From Hyphomicrobiales bacterium (lineage in GTDB: Bacteria > Pseudomonadota > Alphaproteobacteria > Rhizobiales > JALURZ01): 5,062 nt of DNA. How positions within the stretch are numbered: the first letter of the stretch is position 1; every line of letters begins with the position of its first letter. Under the pieces are notes generated by a model. The model worked only from the letters and a program-made list of their open reading frames with translations, had not been told where the DNA came from and did not search any database. The DNA is taken from NCBI GenBank assembly GCA_027058735.1, contig JALURZ010000080.1, forward strand, positions 1-5,062, read 5' to 3'. The position numbers and the translations under genes are program-made. Shown in pieces: positions 4,698 to 5,062 of this stretch.

Positions 4698-5062
4698 GTG
4701 AAGGTCTCACAAGCGGTACGCACACGGTTCAGCGCGCGGGGGTTTCTTGACAAGCCGGTTGCCGAAGAAACCGTGCGGGAAATTCTGGATTGCGCGCGCC
4801 ACTCCCCTTCGGGCGGCAACCTGCAGCCGTGGCATGTCTATGTGGTTATGGGCGCGGACACCAGGCGCCTTGTGGACATTGTCCGCGCCCGGATGAAAGA
4901 CCGTCCCGACGGCGAGCCATCCGAATACTCCATCTACCCGAGCCCGTTGAAGGAACCCTACCGCACGCGGCGGTTCAGGTGCGGCATGGACCTGTATGAC
5001 ACGATCGGCATTGAGCGCGAGGATCGTGCGGGCCGGCGCCGGCAGTTTGAGCGCAACTACGA
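4698..5062 (+). CDS. Nitroreductase family FMN oxidoreductase (3' partial)
   Basis: 121 residues are visible from GTG 4698 to the window end; the frame continues beyond it. The N-terminus VRTRFSARGFLDKPVAEETV is the family's FMN-phosphate-binding R.RFS.R.F pattern. ILDCARHSPSGGNLQPWHVY (29-48) is the S.GN.QPW motif contacting FMN. The segment EPSEYSIYPSPLKEPYRTRR, then FRCGMDLYDTIGIERED, is typical of the proteobacterial subgroup annotated as nitroreductase. Members are cytoplasmic homodimers that use NAD(P)H to reduce nitroaromatics or quinones; the physiological substrate here is unknown. The gene starts 38 bases after the hydrolase-like stop with no terminator between, so they may be co-transcribed. 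It does not belong to usual phage modules and is most simply a chromosomal gene beyond the prophage end. Confidence 0.9.
   Translation, partial: MKVSQAVRTRFSARGFLDKPVAEETVREILDCARHSPSGGNLQPWHVYVVMGADTRRLVDIVRARMKDRPDGEPSEYSIYPSPLKEPYRTRRFRCGMDLYDTIGIEREDRAGRRRQFERNY

Noticed and set aside
4159..4725. Long open frame of 188 codons on the minus strand
   Set aside because: It lies opposite the hydrolase-like gene, which has recognisable motifs; its protein is low-complexity and Arg/Gly-rich, as expected for a shadow frame in GC-rich DNA.
4747..4752. Second TTGACA sequence
   Set aside because: It lies inside the nitroreductase coding sequence and has no plausible -10 at 16-18 bases.
1..5062. 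CRISPR arrays, insertion sequences and RNA genes
   Set aside because: No regularly spaced repeats, transposase motifs, terminal inverted repeats or tRNA/rRNA signatures were seen.

Overview
The window looks like the right-hand end of a prophage, or prophage-like element, in a GC-rich alphaproteobacterium, probably of the Hyphomicrobiales/Rhodobacterales type. The evidence is the high GC content, the DUF2793-type tail protein, and an o-spanin whose CPPVKKYS and LP.GSAL..M..DYR..RAQ..AC pattern I recall from alphaproteobacterial phages. All genes lie on the + strand and are tightly packed. The species cannot be fixed from the sequence.

Bases 1-2293 hold three translationally coupled genes for phage surface or tail-tip proteins: a DUF2793 modular fibre protein (5' end outside the window), a small protein with an Mtd-N-like head and a beta-rich tail, and a LamG/concanavalin-like protein. 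The first two junctions are one-base overlaps (TAATG and TGATG). These proteins probably build or decorate the host-recognition apparatus.

Bases 2302-4096 hold the lysis cassette: a coiled-coil/one-TM holin candidate, an unrecognised small secreted protein, a GH24 lysozyme with an unusual hydrophobic C-terminal extension, and an i-spanin/o-spanin (Rz/Rz1-like) pair. The o-spanin starts at a GTG inside the i-spanin gene in the +1 frame. Together they would permeabilise the inner membrane, cut peptidoglycan and fuse inner and outer membranes.

Bases 4087-4170 are a punctuation zone. A GC-rich stem-loop spans the o-spanin stop codon. A TTGACA promoter candidate follows at once, with a 12-bp perfect palindrome in its spacer and a second, imperfect dyad over the next start codon. 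The next gene (4162-4659) is a SleB/Hydrolase_2-like cell-wall hydrolase homologue that appears to have lost the catalytic Glu. From 4698 to the window end is the 5' part of a nitroreductase, most simply read as a chromosomal gene. The element's boundary therefore lies somewhere in about 4097-4697, but no attachment site, integrase or tRNA is visible.

The strongest candidates for something new are the endolysin's C-terminal membrane extension, the secreted protein between holin and endolysin, and the hydrolase homologue with Leu at the expected catalytic position behind its own dyad-marked promoter.
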